A DNA stretch of 64,000 bases from Ruegeria lacuscaerulensis (GTDB taxonomy: Bacteria; Pseudomonadota; Alphaproteobacteria; Rhodobacterales; Rhodobacteraceae). The notes under the pieces were generated by a model, which worked only from the letters and a program-made list of their open reading frames with translations, was not told the DNA's origin and did not search any database. Location of the stretch: the NCBI RefSeq assembly GCF_013031245.1, contig NZ_WPZL01000017.1, positions 28,852 through 92,851 on the forward strand, read 5' to 3'. A program made the translations under genes and the position numbers. Shown piece by piece: positions 51,305-59,978 of the stretch (position 1 is the first letter of the stretch; every line of letters begins with the position of its first letter).

Positions 51305-51775
51305 ATGGGTGGTCAGACGCTCTCAGACATTCAACATCAGGACGCTGCCATTATCCACGCCACATGTGTGGGCGTTGACGGGCGTTCGGCATTGATTGTT
51401 GGTCGATCAGGGACAGGAAAGTCAACGCTGGCCTTGCAGATGATGGCGCTGGGGGCAGTTTTGATTGCAGACGACAGAGTGGCGTTGCGCATGGTTGAAA
51501 AATTGGCGCTTGCCGATGCCGCTCCGAATATCAGTGGGTTGATCGAGGCGCGCGGCATTGGACTTTTGCGCGCAGAGCCTGCGGGGCCTGTGCCGGTCAA
51601 CTATGTGGTTGACCTCGATCAGACCGAACAGGCGCGTCTGCCGGATCCGATCACGACTCTGGTGCTGAGGCAAACTGTTCCCTTGCTTCGGGCGTCAGGT
51701 GTCCCCAATTTGGCGGCAGCCCTTATGCAACTTCTGAAAATGGGACGCGTGGACCCGGAATGGCCCAGCACATGA
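51305..51775 (+). CDS. hprK: HPr kinase/phosphorylase, short alphaproteobacterial form
   Basis: 156-aa C-terminal-domain-only HPrK, half the length of the Gram-positive enzyme. It has Walker A VGRSGTGKSTLAL (33-43), the acidic ADDRVAL region (Asp56/57) and GLIEARGIGLLRA, the HPrK signature. It phosphorylates HPr at Ser46, whose gene is 1.3 kb downstream. The start is ATG 51305, 4 bp after chvG; the stop overlaps rapZ by 4 bp. Confidence 0.92.
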   Translation: MGGQTLSDIQHQDAAIIHATCVGVDGRSALIVGRSGTGKSTLALQMMALGAVLIADDRVALRMVEKLALADAAPNISGLIEARGIGLLRAEPAGPVPVNYVVDLDQTEQARLPDPITTLVLRQTVPLLRASGVPNLAAALMQLLKMGRVDPEWPST

Positions 51776-52653
51776 CAACGCAACGACGCATCGTTCTGGT
51801 GACCGGCCCCTCGGGGGCAGGGCGTTCCACAGCGATCCGGGTTCTCGAAGATCTGGGGTTTGAAGCCATAGACAACCTGCCGATGGGTCTTTTGATGCGT
51901 TTGCTTGAAGGCCCGCAAAGCGATCGCCCAATGGCGTTGGGTATCGACGCGCGCAACCGCGACTTCTCGACAAACGGTTTTATTGAACTGGCAGTCAGGT
52001 TGCGACGCATGGAGCAGGTCGATCTGACAATGCTTTATCTCGATTGCAGTGACGAAATGCTGCTGAGACGGTTCTCGGAAACCCGCAGGCGGCACCCGGT
52101 TGCGGCTGATGCCAGTCCCGAAACCGGCGTGCGGCAGGAAAAGGAACTGTTGGCCCCGATACGTGAGATCGCCGACACGCTGATCGACACCAGCCCGCTG
52201 AACGTCCATCAGTTGCGAGAGGAGGTCGAGCGCTGGTTTGCGCCCAAGGGAGAGAGGCATCTGGCCGTGTCTATCCAATCGTTTTCGTATAAGCGTGGCC
52301 TTCCACGCGGGTTGGATATGGTGTTTGACTGCCGGTTTCTGGTCAACCCCTACTGGCGTCCGGAATTGCGGGCAGAAGATGGTCGAAACCCGGATGTGGC
52401 GACCTATGTTCAGTCGGATAGAAATTACACGCCGTTTTTCGACCGGGTGGTTGATCTGCTGAACCTGTTGCTGCCGGCCTTCCGGGCAGAAGGCAAAGCG
52501 CACCTGTCCGTGGCCTTTGGCTGCACAGGAGGGCAACACAGATCAGTGGCCATGGCCGAGGCGGTTGCAAAGGCCCTTGCAGAAGGGGGGCAGCAAGTGG
52601 CAATTAGGCACCGCGAAATAGAACGTCGATCGTTGAATGTGAGGCCGGATTGA
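51772..52653 (+). CDS. rapZ: RapZ-type nucleotide-binding protein
   Basis: 293-aa P-loop protein. It has Walker A LVTGPSGAGRSTAIRVLEDLGFEAIDNLP, YLDCSDEMLLRRFSETRRRHP, and a C-terminal domain with FGCTGGQHRSVAMAEAVA. In E. coli RapZ guides RNase E to the sRNA GlmZ; in alphaproteobacteria the role is open. The ATG at 51772 is chosen since it overlaps the hprK stop (ATGA); an in-frame ATG 12 bp upstream is possible. Confidence 0.93.
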   Translation: MTTQRRIVLVTGPSGAGRSTAIRVLEDLGFEAIDNLPMGLLMRLLEGPQSDRPMALGIDARNRDFSTNGFIELAVRLRRMEQVDLTMLYLDCSDEMLLRRFSETRRRHPVAADASPETGVRQEKELLAPIREIADTLIDTSPLNVHQLREEVERWFAPKGERHLAVSIQSFSYKRGLPRGLDMVFDCRFLVNPYWRPELRAEDGRNPDVATYVQSDRNYTPFFDRVVDLLNLLLPAFRAEGKAHLSVAFGCTGGQHRSVAMAEAVAKALAEGGQQVAIRHREIERRSLNVRPD

Positions 52654-53057
52654 TCGGGATTGTACTCGTTGCACATGGGGGACTGGCTCAGGAGTATCTG
52701 GCCGCGATGCAGCATGTGGTCGGAAAGCAGCCTGGCCTGGCTGCGATCTCGATCGAGGCCGACCATGATCGCGACGCGAAACAGGCTGAAATCTGCGCGG
52801 CTGCAGACAATGTAGATGTCGGGGACGGTGTCGTCGTTGTAACGGATCTTTTCGGCGGCAGCCCGTCGAATCTGAGCCTGCGTGCCTGCGCGCCGCAGGA
52901 CCGCCGTATCCTTTACGGCGCAAATCTACCCATGCTTATAAAACTGGCCAAATCTCGCCACCTGCCGATTGGAGATGCGGTTCGGCAGGCGATGGAGGCT
53001 GGACGCAAGTATATCAATGCGCGAAATGTGACGTTGGAAGAAGATCGGACTGACTAA
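52650..53057 (+). CDS. PTS EIIA component, mannose family
   Basis: 135-aa EIIA. The phosphorylated residue is His9 in IGIVLVAHGGLAQEY; VVVVTDLFGGSPSNLSL and GANLPMLIKLAKSR are family-typical. No EIIB/IIC permease is encoded nearby, so it is a regulatory rather than transport component. The start is TTG 52650, overlapping rapZ by 4 bp. Confidence 0.93.
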   Translation: MIGIVLVAHGGLAQEYLAAMQHVVGKQPGLAAISIEADHDRDAKQAEICAAADNVDVGDGVVVVTDLFGGSPSNLSLRACAPQDRRILYGANLPMLIKLAKSRHLPIGDAVRQAMEAGRKYINARNVTLEEDRTD

Positions 53058-53059
53058 GA

Positions 53060-53329
53060 ATGACCATCCGGAGCTTGAAAATCGTTAACGAAAAAGGTCT
53101 TCATGCCCGTGCCTCGGCGAAGCTGGTCGAGGTGGTCGAGGGTTTTGACGCACAGGCAGAGGTGTCCAAAGACGGACTTTCTGCGTCGGGGGACAGTATC
53201 ATGGGTCTTTTGATGTTGGCAGCCTCTCGCGGAACGACTATTGACGTCGAGACGTCCGGACCGGATGCTGAGGCGTTGGCTGATGCTTTGGAAACCCTGG
53301 TGAACGACAAGTTCGGGGAAGGGTACTGA
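53060..53329 (+). CDS. ptsH: Phosphocarrier protein HPr
   Basis: 89-aa HPr. The catalytic His15 lies in EKGLHARASAKLVE and the regulatory Ser46 in SGDSIMGLLMLAA, both intact, so it can be modified by PtsP-type EI and by the HprK encoded upstream. It is 2 bp downstream of EIIA. No EI gene is in this window. Confidence 0.96.
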   Translation: MTIRSLKIVNEKGLHARASAKLVEVVEGFDAQAEVSKDGLSASGDSIMGLLMLAASRGTTIDVETSGPDAEALADALETLVNDKFGEGY

Positions 53330-53368
53330 TTCAATCGGTCGCGATACGAAGAACGGGAAGACCAGGAA

Positions 53369-54268
53369 TTGGCGGAAACGACGCACGAGACCAAGACAGG
53401 CCCGGTGGTTGATGGGACAGCGGATCAGGGCGAAATCTACGATCGTAGAACCCTGACATACGCCAATTCGTTCGACGATGTGTGGACATCTACGGCTATT
53501 CGCGCCATCGAATGGTGTACGGGTAAGCTGACTATTCTACGCATGGTCAACAAGTTCGAGAAAAAGAACGAATACTATCGCGGCCAACGGTTTTGGGGCG
53601 GTGCTCTCGAAGTGATGGGCATAGATCTGACCACGCCGCAGGAGCAGATCGCACGCATCCCGAAAGAGGGTCCCGTGGTTGTCGTGGCGAACCATCCGCA
53701 TGGTATGGTCGATGGCATGATTCTGGCTGAGCTGATCGGGCAAGTGCGCAGCGATTACCGGATCCTGACCCGCTCGGTTCTGACAGGGTTGGACGAGGCC
53801 GCGACTTCTTTCATGATTCCGGTTCCGTTCCCGCATGATCCAGAAGCCCAGACCAAAATGCTGGAGATGCGCGGCAAAGCAATGGACCATCTCAAGGCCG
53901 GCGGTGTCGTAGCCTTGTTCCCATCGGGCGTCGTCATGTCCTCGGACGATTGGTTCGGCCCGGCACTGGAACGCGAATGGAATGTGTTCACAGCGAAGAT
54001 GATCCGACGCTCGGGTGCCCGCGTTGTGCCGATTTTCTTTCCGGGCAGAAACTCGCGCGCGTATCAGATTGCCAACAAATTGTCTGCGATCCTGCGGCAG
54101 GGTCTGCTGCTGCACGAGATCGTCCGTTCGTGCAACAAACCGCAGTCACCTGTGATCGGTGAGCCTATTTCGGACGAGGACATGCAATTGCTTGAACGCG
54201 ACCCTCGGGGGTTCATGGCCTGGCTCAGAAAGCACACGATGGCATTGGGCCATTCGCTTAAACCCTGA
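53369..54268 (+). CDS. PlsC-like lysophospholipid acyltransferase
   Basis: 299-aa acyltransferase-family protein. The catalytic block is VVVANHPHGMVDGMILAEL, corresponding to the NHPFGxxDG variant of the HX4D motif; the substrate block is VVALFPSGVVMSSDDWFGPALEREWNVFTAKMIRRSGARVVPIFFPGRNSR. It acylates a lysophospholipid or an aminolipid such as ornithine lipid; the exact substrate is unknown. The start is TTG 53369, with no better ATG in the first 40 codons. It lies 39 bp after HPr, probably the last gene of the ChvGI/PTS operon. Confidence 0.84.
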   Translation: MAETTHETKTGPVVDGTADQGEIYDRRTLTYANSFDDVWTSTAIRAIEWCTGKLTILRMVNKFEKKNEYYRGQRFWGGALEVMGIDLTTPQEQIARIPKEGPVVVVANHPHGMVDGMILAELIGQVRSDYRILTRSVLTGLDEAATSFMIPVPFPHDPEAQTKMLEMRGKAMDHLKAGGVVALFPSGVVMSSDDWFGPALEREWNVFTAKMIRRSGARVVPIFFPGRNSRAYQIANKLSAILRQGLLLHEIVRSCNKPQSPVIGEPISDEDMQLLERDPRGFMAWLRKHTMALGHSLKP

Positions 54269-54300
54269 TCGGCGTCTTCATCCAGGCTCTTTTTCCTAAG

Positions 54301-55176
54301 CTACCGCGTAGGAACTGGAACTTCGCCGCGATAATCATAAAACCCGCGCTCGGTCTTGCGGCCCAGCCACCCGGCTTCGACATATTTGGTCAGCAGGGGG
54401 CAGGGGCGGTATTTCGTGTCCGCCAATCCTTCGTGCAACACGTTCATGATCGCCAGACACGTGTCCAATCCGATGAAATCTGCCAGCTCCAATGGCCCCA
54501 TCGGATGGTTCGCACCCAGCTTCATTGACTGATCGATGGACTGCACACTGCCCACGCCTTCGTACAGGGTGTAGACCGCCTCGTTGATCATCGGCATCAG
54601 GATGCGGTTTACGATAAAGGCGGGGAAATCCTCTGCGCTGGCGGCGGTTTTGCCCAGGCGATCGACCACGGCTTTACAGGTTTTGAAGGTTTCTTCGTCC
54701 GTGGCGATGCCTCGGATCAGTTCTACCAGCTGCATCACCGGAACAGGGTTCATGAAGTGAAAGCCCATAAAGCGCTCTGGCCGGTCCGTGCGGCTGGCCA
54801 ACCGTGTGATCGAGATGGATGAGGTATTAGAGGTCAGGATCGTATGGGGTTGCAAATGCGGCTGCAGGTCTTCGAAAATCGCCTGTTTGATCGCTTCGCG
54901 TTCTGTGGCGGCCTCGATCACCAAATCCGTTTGCCCCAGTTCCGGCAACTCAAGCGTCGTTGTGATCCGCTTCAACGCGACCTGCATCTCCTCATCGGTA
55001 ATTTTCCCGCGCGACGCCTGACGAGTCATATTGCCTTCGATCGTCGCCATGGCGCTGTTCAATGCGTCCTGGTTCACATCGTTTAGCAAAACGTCATACT
55101 CCGCCAAGGCCAAGACGTGGGCGATACCATTGCCCATCTGGCCTGCGCCAATCACTCCGATTGATTTTACGTCCAT
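54301..55176 (-). CDS. 3-hydroxybutyryl-CoA dehydrogenase
   Basis: 291-aa NAD-dependent dehydrogenase. It has the Rossmann fingerprint IGVIGAGQMGNGIAHVLALAEYDVLLND, VIEAATEREAIKQAIF, the catalytic region ILTSNTSSISITRLA and GFHFMNPVPVMQLVELIRG, with the C-terminal helical domain NHPMGPLELADFIGLDTCL. It interconverts 3-hydroxybutyryl-CoA and acetoacetyl-CoA (short-chain acyl-CoA or butyrate/PHB metabolism). The ATG at 55176 matches the family start. It is separated from etfAB by DUF6473 on the opposite strand. Confidence 0.95.
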   Translation of the reverse strand: MDVKSIGVIGAGQMGNGIAHVLALAEYDVLLNDVNQDALNSAMATIEGNMTRQASRGKITDEEMQVALKRITTTLELPELGQTDLVIEAATEREAIKQAIFEDLQPHLQPHTILTSNTSSISITRLASRTDRPERFMGFHFMNPVPVMQLVELIRGIATDEETFKTCKAVVDRLGKTAASAEDFPAFIVNRILMPMINEAVYTLYEGVGSVQSIDQSMKLGANHPMGPLELADFIGLDTCLAIMNVLHEGLADTKYRPCPLLTKYVEAGWLGRKTERGFYDYRGEVPVPTR

Positions 55177-55338
55177 GTTCTGATGCCTCTGTGCCACAGG
55201 ATACGGCGACAGTATCGACAGATTGATGCAGGCGGCAAGGGGATCCGACCGTTAGAATTTGCTTCAAATGCGCACATTAGGATTTTCTCAAGGCCTGCGG
55301 CTGCAAGATGGCAATCGGGTGAAAAATGGGTGAGTGTT

Positions 55339-56160
55339 ATGAGCTATCATCAAACAGGCTCGGGGCAGGCCGAGCATGCCGTTTGCCAATACGGTGGATC
55401 GCGTCTCTGGTTTCGAGGGCCAGAGCGGTCGCTGGACACGTCATATATGGTTTGTACCGGCGGGGATGAAACTTTTGGACGATTTGTGGACAGACCTTTC
55501 GCGGCGATTCTCGAAGAGAAGCTGGATCGGCGCTGCCTGAACCTGGGCAGCTTGTTTTGCGGTGTTGATGCGTTATGCAGCGACAAGGGGCTGTTCGATC
55601 TGCTGAACGGGTCCGAACTGTGCATCCTGCAGGCACCAAGCCTTCTGGGTCAGTCGAATCACTTTTATCGCGTTCATTCTCGGCGCAACGACAGGGTTTT
55701 GGCTCCGACTGAGGCTCTGATTGACCTCTACCCTGAGGTCGACTTCACGGATGTCCATTTCGTGTGCCACTTGATGGCGCGCCTTCAGGAGCACTCGGAC
55801 GCACGTGTCGAAGTAGTGGTCGAAGAACTGCGTAGAAACTGGGTTAGGCAGATCAGTGGTTTGTTGCGCAAGGTTGAAACACCGGTCATTCTATTATGCC
55901 TCCAAATCCTGCGGCAGACAGACGGTGGGAAACAGAGTGAAGCAGCCGCATTCACGGTCACGGATAAAATGTTCGAAGCCATACGTCCCCTCAGTGCAGG
56001 TAGTGTTGAGGTTTCAGCCCATGTTTCCGGGCAGTCCGATGAGCTGGAAGACATGTTATTCGGAACACTTCAACAACCGATGGCGGAGCACATGATTGGT
56101 CCTGCGGCGCACAGGGCGATTGCGGATGCGCTTTTACCTGCCATTCGTGATCTGACCTGA
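55339..56160 (+). CDS. DUF6473 family protein
   Basis: 273-aa protein of unknown function, abundant in Rhodobacteraceae. The hallmark is the N-terminal AVCQYGGSRLWFRGPERSLDTSYMVCTGGDETFGRFVDRPFAAILEEKLDRRCLNLGSLFCGVDALCSDKGLFD, which fits the family pattern of a GDSL-like or SGNH-type fold (GGxE/T at the first strand, NLG further on). No catalytic assignment is possible. ATG 55339 is chosen from the family alignment. It sits between two acyl-CoA metabolism units, on the opposite strand. Confidence 0.78.
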   Translation: MSYHQTGSGQAEHAVCQYGGSRLWFRGPERSLDTSYMVCTGGDETFGRFVDRPFAAILEEKLDRRCLNLGSLFCGVDALCSDKGLFDLLNGSELCILQAPSLLGQSNHFYRVHSRRNDRVLAPTEALIDLYPEVDFTDVHFVCHLMARLQEHSDARVEVVVEELRRNWVRQISGLLRKVETPVILLCLQILRQTDGGKQSEAAAFTVTDKMFEAIRPLSAGSVEVSAHVSGQSDELEDMLFGTLQQPMAEHMIGPAAHRAIADALLPAIRDLT

Positions 56161-56188
56161 AAAAGGCCCGCCGAATGGCGGGCCTTTT
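56161..56188. terminator. Bidirectional terminator between DUF6473 gene and etfA
   Basis: AAAAGGCCCGCC (56161-56172) pairs with GGCGGGCCTTTT (56177-56188) over a 12-bp stem with a GAAT loop. It begins immediately after the TGA of DUF6473 and ends 32 bp from the etfA stop. A T-tract is present for both directions. Confidence 0.9.
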
Positions 56189-56219
56189 CAATTTACGTCA
56201 AAAAATCATGATCTTACGA

Positions 56220-57149
56220 TCAGCCCAGTTTCTCGGTCAGTTCCGGCACTGCGTTGAACAAGTCCGCAACCAGACCGAAATCCGCAACCTGGAAGATCGG
56301 TGCTTCTTCGTCCTTGTTGATCGCCACGATGACTTTCGAGTCCTTCATACCCGCCAGGTGCTGGATCGCACCCGAGATGCCGACGGCGACGTACAGGTCT
56401 GGGGCGACGACTTTACCGGTCTGGCCCACCTGCCAGTCGTTCGGCGCATAGCCCGAGTCAACGGCGGCGCGCGAGGCACCAACAGCCGCGCCCAGCTTGT
56501 CGGCCAGACCCTCGATCAGTTTGAAGTCTTCTTCCGAGCCGACACCGCGGCCGCCCGAGACAACCACGCCCGCCGAGGTCAGTTCCGGACGGTCACTCTC
56601 GGCCACCTTGTCCTCGACCCACGACGACAGACTCGGGTTGTCGCCGACCGAGATGGTCTCGACCGGGGCCGAGCCGCCTTCGCCCGCCGCGTCAAAGCTG
56701 GCGGTCCGCAGGGTGACAACCTTCTTGGCGTCGTTCGATTTCACGGTTTGAATAGCGTTGCCCGCGTAGATCGGACGCTCGAAGGTCGAGCCGTCGACCA
56801 CGCCGGAGGCATCCGAGATCACCATCACGTCCAGCAGCGCCGCAACGCGCGGCATCACGTTCTTGGCGTCGGTGGTCGCAGGGGCAACGATGTGCTCGTA
56901 GCCCTCAGCCAGCCCCACGATCAGCGCCGCGGTCGATTCCGCCAGGCGGTGACCCAGCGAGGCGTCCTCGGCGACCAGAACCTTGGACACGCCGTCGATC
57001 TTGGCGGCGGCTTCACCGGCAGCAGCGGCAGAACCACCCGCGGCCAGAATGGTGATGTCACCCAGTGCCTTGGCGGCGTTGACGGCTTTGGCGGTGGCGT
57101 CCAGCGACAGCTCACCATTGTTGACTTCGGCGAGAAGAAGAACAGCCAT
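56220..57149 (-). CDS. etfA: Electron transfer flavoprotein alpha subunit
   Basis: 309-aa FAD-binding ETF subunit that passes electrons from acyl-CoA dehydrogenases to ETF:ubiquinone oxidoreductase. The C-terminal FAD domain has [95 protein letters not shown]. The ATG shares a base with the etfB stop at 57149. It presumably serves Mcd at 43-44.8 kb and other dehydrogenases. Confidence 0.97.
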   Translation of the reverse strand: MAVLLLAEVNNGELSLDATAKAVNAAKALGDITILAAGGSAAAAGEAAAKIDGVSKVLVAEDASLGHRLAESTAALIVGLAEGYEHIVAPATTDAKNVMPRVAALLDVMVISDASGVVDGSTFERPIYAGNAIQTVKSNDAKKVVTLRTASFDAAGEGGSAPVETISVGDNPSLSSWVEDKVAESDRPELTSAGVVVSGGRGVGSEEDFKLIEGLADKLGAAVGASRAAVDSGYAPNDWQVGQTGKVVAPDLYVAVGISGAIQHLAGMKDSKVIVAINKDEEAPIFQVADFGLVADLFNAVPELTEKLG

Positions 57150-57907
57150 TACACAGCCCCCGCTTCTTTGAGTTTCGAAACCAGTTCGTCGACCGAGCCC
57201 ACGATGATGCCTGCGGCGCGTGCCGGCGGCTCTTCGGTTTTGACGACTTCCAGACGCGGGGTGACGTCGACGCCGTAATCGGCGGCGGTCTTCTCATCCA
57301 GCGGCTTTTTCTTCGCCTTCATGATGTTGGGCAGCGATGCATAACGCGGCTCGTTCAGGCGCAGGTCGACGGTGACGATGGTGGGCATCTTGACGCTGAT
57401 GGTTTGCAGGCCGCCATCCACCTCGCGGGTGATCTTGGCGCTGTCGCCTTCGATGTCCAGTTCGGACGCGAAGGTGCCTTGCGACCAACCCAGCAGGGCC
57501 GACAGCATCTGACCGGTGGCGTTCATGTCGTTGTCGATCGCCTGCTTGCCCGCCAGTACGATGCCCGGCTGCTCTTCCTCGACCACCTTGGCCAGGATCT
57601 TGGCAACCGCCAGCGGTTCAATATCGGTGTGCACGTCATCAGCGGCGACCACCAGAATTGCCCGGTCGGCACCCATGGCCAGCGCAGTGCGCAACGTTTC
57701 CTGCGACTGCTTGACACCGATCGATACGGCAACAACCTCTGTCGCTTTACCGGCCTCTTTCAGTCGGATCGCCTCTTCCACCGCAATCTCGTCGAACGGG
57801 TTCATCGACATTTTGACATTGGCGAGATCAACTCCGCTCCCGTCCGCTTTGACGCGAACCTTCACGTTATAGTCAATCACGCGTTTGACAGGCACCAGGA
57901 CCTTCAT
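57149..57907 (-). CDS. etfB: Electron transfer flavoprotein beta subunit
   Basis: 252-aa ETF beta subunit. It starts [53 protein letters not shown] and has the AMP-binding and docking-loop region [33 protein letters not shown]. First gene of the etfB-etfA operon. Its 317-bp upstream region carries the promoter. Confidence 0.97.
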   Translation of the reverse strand: MKVLVPVKRVIDYNVKVRVKADGSGVDLANVKMSMNPFDEIAVEEAIRLKEAGKATEVVAVSIGVKQSQETLRTALAMGADRAILVVAADDVHTDIEPLAVAKILAKVVEEEQPGIVLAGKQAIDNDMNATGQMLSALLGWSQGTFASELDIEGDSAKITREVDGGLQTISVKMPTIVTVDLRLNEPRYASLPNIMKAKKKPLDEKTAADYGVDVTPRLEVVKTEEPPARAAGIIVGSVDELVSKLKEAGAV

Positions 57908-58224
57908 TATGCGCTTGCTCCTTACAATAACGGTAAGCCGCGTAGCGACTCCACCAATGCTCTCGAGGGTCTGAATAGCGTCTCAATTCGCGCGACAACA
58001 GAGCAAAATCGTCACGTCTTGGGCTTGAGACGTCGCGTTTTGTGTTTTTTGCGGCGAAGGGGCGCAACAAAGTTACACGGCCAATGGGCTGCAAACGGTG
58101 TTTTTGGTTCTGAAATTTCCTGGCGAAACCGGGCCGCGTCTGGCGTGACCCTGCCAGCCAGATTACGGTTTCAACAGGAAAACCATTTAAATCACCGCAG
58201 CTTTACCGGGGCGCAGCAACGCCT
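57908..58224. other. 317-bp region upstream of etfB
   Basis: No gene is seen. It contains the inverted repeat ACGTCT/AGACGT (58014-58019 and 58028-58033) followed on the plus strand by a T-rich stretch TTTTGTGTTTTTT; it may be a terminator of an unannotated plus transcript or a regulator site of etfB. The remainder, up to the adenosyltransferase stop at 58225, shows nothing. Confidence 0.6.
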
Positions 58225-58797
58225 TCAGCGGTTCGCGCCCGGAACCCACAACACGTCAGCGGTGCCGTTTTCGTTGGCGCGACGGGCGGCCACAAAGAAC
58301 CAGTCGCTCAGCCGGTTGAGATATTTCACCGCTACTTCGTTCACGGGTTCCATATTGGTGAGTTCGACAGCAAGTCGTTCGGCCCGGCGCGAAACGGTCC
58401 GGCAGACATGCAGATGAGCGGCCAGTCGCGTGCCGCCAGGCAGGATGAAGCTGCGTAACGGTTCCAGTGTTTCGTTCATGGCATCGATCTCGGCTTCAAG
58501 CCGGTCGATCTGGGCGGGAACGATGCGCAGCGGAGTGTAATCGGCCTCGGCGTCTTTTTCCATGTCAGGGCGGCAGAAGTCCGCGCCCAGATCGAAAAGG
58601 TCGTTCTGAATGCGGGCCAGGGCGGCCTCGACGTCACCTTCGGCTTCGGTGCGGGCGACACCTACAAATGAGTTCAGTTCGTCAACTGTGCCATATGCTG
58701 CCACACGGCCGGAATATTTGGCAACGCGTTCGCCGTTACCCAGTGCGGTTTTGCCGTCATCACCGGTGCGCGTGTAGATCTTGTTCAGAACGACCAT
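58225..58797 (-). CDS. Cob(I)alamin adenosyltransferase (PduO type)
   Basis: 190-aa ATP:corrinoid adenosyltransferase, which makes adenosylcobalamin. It has IYTRTGDDGKTALGNGERVAKYSGRVAAYGTVDELNSFVGVART and the C-terminal SFILPGGTRLAAHLHVCRTVSRRAERLAVEL with the RRAER catalytic motif, followed by KYLNRLSDWFFVAARRANEN, the family signature. It links to the cbiB/cobC genes at 17-19 kb and to B12-dependent mutases of the ethylmalonyl-CoA pathway. Confidence 0.95.
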   Translation of the reverse strand: MVVLNKIYTRTGDDGKTALGNGERVAKYSGRVAAYGTVDELNSFVGVARTEAEGDVEAALARIQNDLFDLGADFCRPDMEKDAEADYTPLRIVPAQIDRLEAEIDAMNETLEPLRSFILPGGTRLAAHLHVCRTVSRRAERLAVELTNMEPVNEVAVKYLNRLSDWFFVAARRANENGTADVLWVPGANR

Positions 58798-59001
58798 CTA
58801 TTGAGCTCCTTGTCCGCGCAGCCAGACGTAAAGCACGATCAGCACCACAGCAATGAATTGGAACAGGATGCGCAGCTGCATCATCTTGTTGCTTTTCAGG
58901 GCGGCATTCCTGCCGCTCTTGCCGAAATTGGAGATGCCTATCGCCAGCACGACGACAACCGCCGCCATGGCCAACAGCAAAACGACCATCAAAAGGTCCA
59001 T
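58798..59001 (-). CDS. Small twin-TM protein with HIG1-like motif
   Basis: 67-aa protein with two membrane helices (MVVLLLAMAAVVVVLAIGI and RILFQFIAVVLIVLYVWL) and the intervening KSNKMMQLRILFQ, which resembles the (S)NKLMRxRVxxQ core of HIG1 proteins linked to cytochrome oxidase supercomplexes. It is adjacent to the adenosyltransferase on the same strand (the stop abuts its start). Function not established in bacteria. Confidence 0.75.
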   Translation of the reverse strand: MDLLMVVLLLAMAAVVVVLAIGISNFGKSGRNAALKSNKMMQLRILFQFIAVVLIVLYVWLRGQGAQ

Positions 59002-59081
59002 GAGTACACCGTCCGCTTTTCTTGTTGTCCTAGCCTACCATCTAGCCTCACGGGTCTGAAAAGCGAACGGGTAATTTCGCC

Positions 59082-59909
59082 TCAGACGTCCGACAGGATG
59101 CGGTCGATGGTGCGGGTTGGCAGTATGCGGCGCAGGTATCCGGCAATATAGGTAGGTGTTGTGACGTAGTACCGGGCGCGTGGTCGCTTTGATTCGACCG
59201 CAAGGGCCAGCTTTTCCGTCACGGCAGATGCTGGAAGTTCGAACCGATCCGGGCCAGAGGATTCGTACAGTCTTTTCAACAAGGTTTCTTCATACTTCGC
59301 GCGCAAGGCCGAGTTCTGCCAGTTGATGAAACGTTCGAAAAAGGGGATCGAATTTTCGCGGATTTTTGATGTGATAGGTCCAGGCTCGATCAGAATGACC
59401 CGGATATCGGTGTCGCTGAGTTCAAGGCGCAACGTGTCCGTCAATCCTTCGACCGCGTATTTTGTGGCCACATAGGCTCCGCGCCACGGAAAAGCGACCA
59501 GCCCCAGCACGGATGAGTTCTGGACGATTCGCCCGTGGCCCTGCGCCCGCATGACCGGAATCACCTGCCGGGTCAGTTCATGCCAGCCAAAAAAATTGGA
59601 TTCGAAAATCTGGCGCAGGCCAACGGTCGGCAAATCTTCAACTGCACCGGGCAGGCCGTGCGCGCCGTTATTGAACAACGCGTCCAGTGTGCCGCCCGTG
59701 GCCGCAAGAACCTCGGCCAAACCAGCGGTGATGCTGTCGTCGTCGGTATAGTCAATGAGCGGACTTTCAAAGCCCTGCGCCCGTAGCCGGTCGCAATCAC
59801 GCTGCTGGCGACAGGACGCAAAGACCCGCCAGCCACGCCCGCGCATGCCATGGGCGGCGTCCAGGCCAATGCCGGATGAGCAGCCGGTGATAAGAATGGT
59901 TTTCTGCAT
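59082..59909 (-). CDS. SDR family oxidoreductase
   Basis: 275-aa classical short-chain dehydrogenase. The NAD(P) motif is ILITGCSSGIGLDAAHGMRGRGW; the catalytic residues are Ser in VQNSSVLGLVAFPWRGAYVATKYAVEG (Y-x-x-x-K). It acts on an unknown alcohol/ketone. There is no operon partner; the HIG1-like gene lies 80 bp downstream. Confidence 0.9.
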   Translation of the reverse strand: MQKTILITGCSSGIGLDAAHGMRGRGWRVFASCRQQRDCDRLRAQGFESPLIDYTDDDSITAGLAEVLAATGGTLDALFNNGAHGLPGAVEDLPTVGLRQIFESNFFGWHELTRQVIPVMRAQGHGRIVQNSSVLGLVAFPWRGAYVATKYAVEGLTDTLRLELSDTDIRVILIEPGPITSKIRENSIPFFERFINWQNSALRAKYEETLLKRLYESSGPDRFELPASAVTEKLALAVESKRPRARYYVTTPTYIAGYLRRILPTRTIDRILSDV

Positions 59910-59978
59910 GATCTTCCTGAAGCTGAACCTGCGCTAAAGCTATGGCGAGGTTCGGGTCAGGACAATGACACTTCGACG

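Noticed and set aside
56175..57278. 367-codon plus-strand frame over etfA
   Set aside because: Antisense to etfA and etfB, which are unmistakable; composition is that of a shadow frame.
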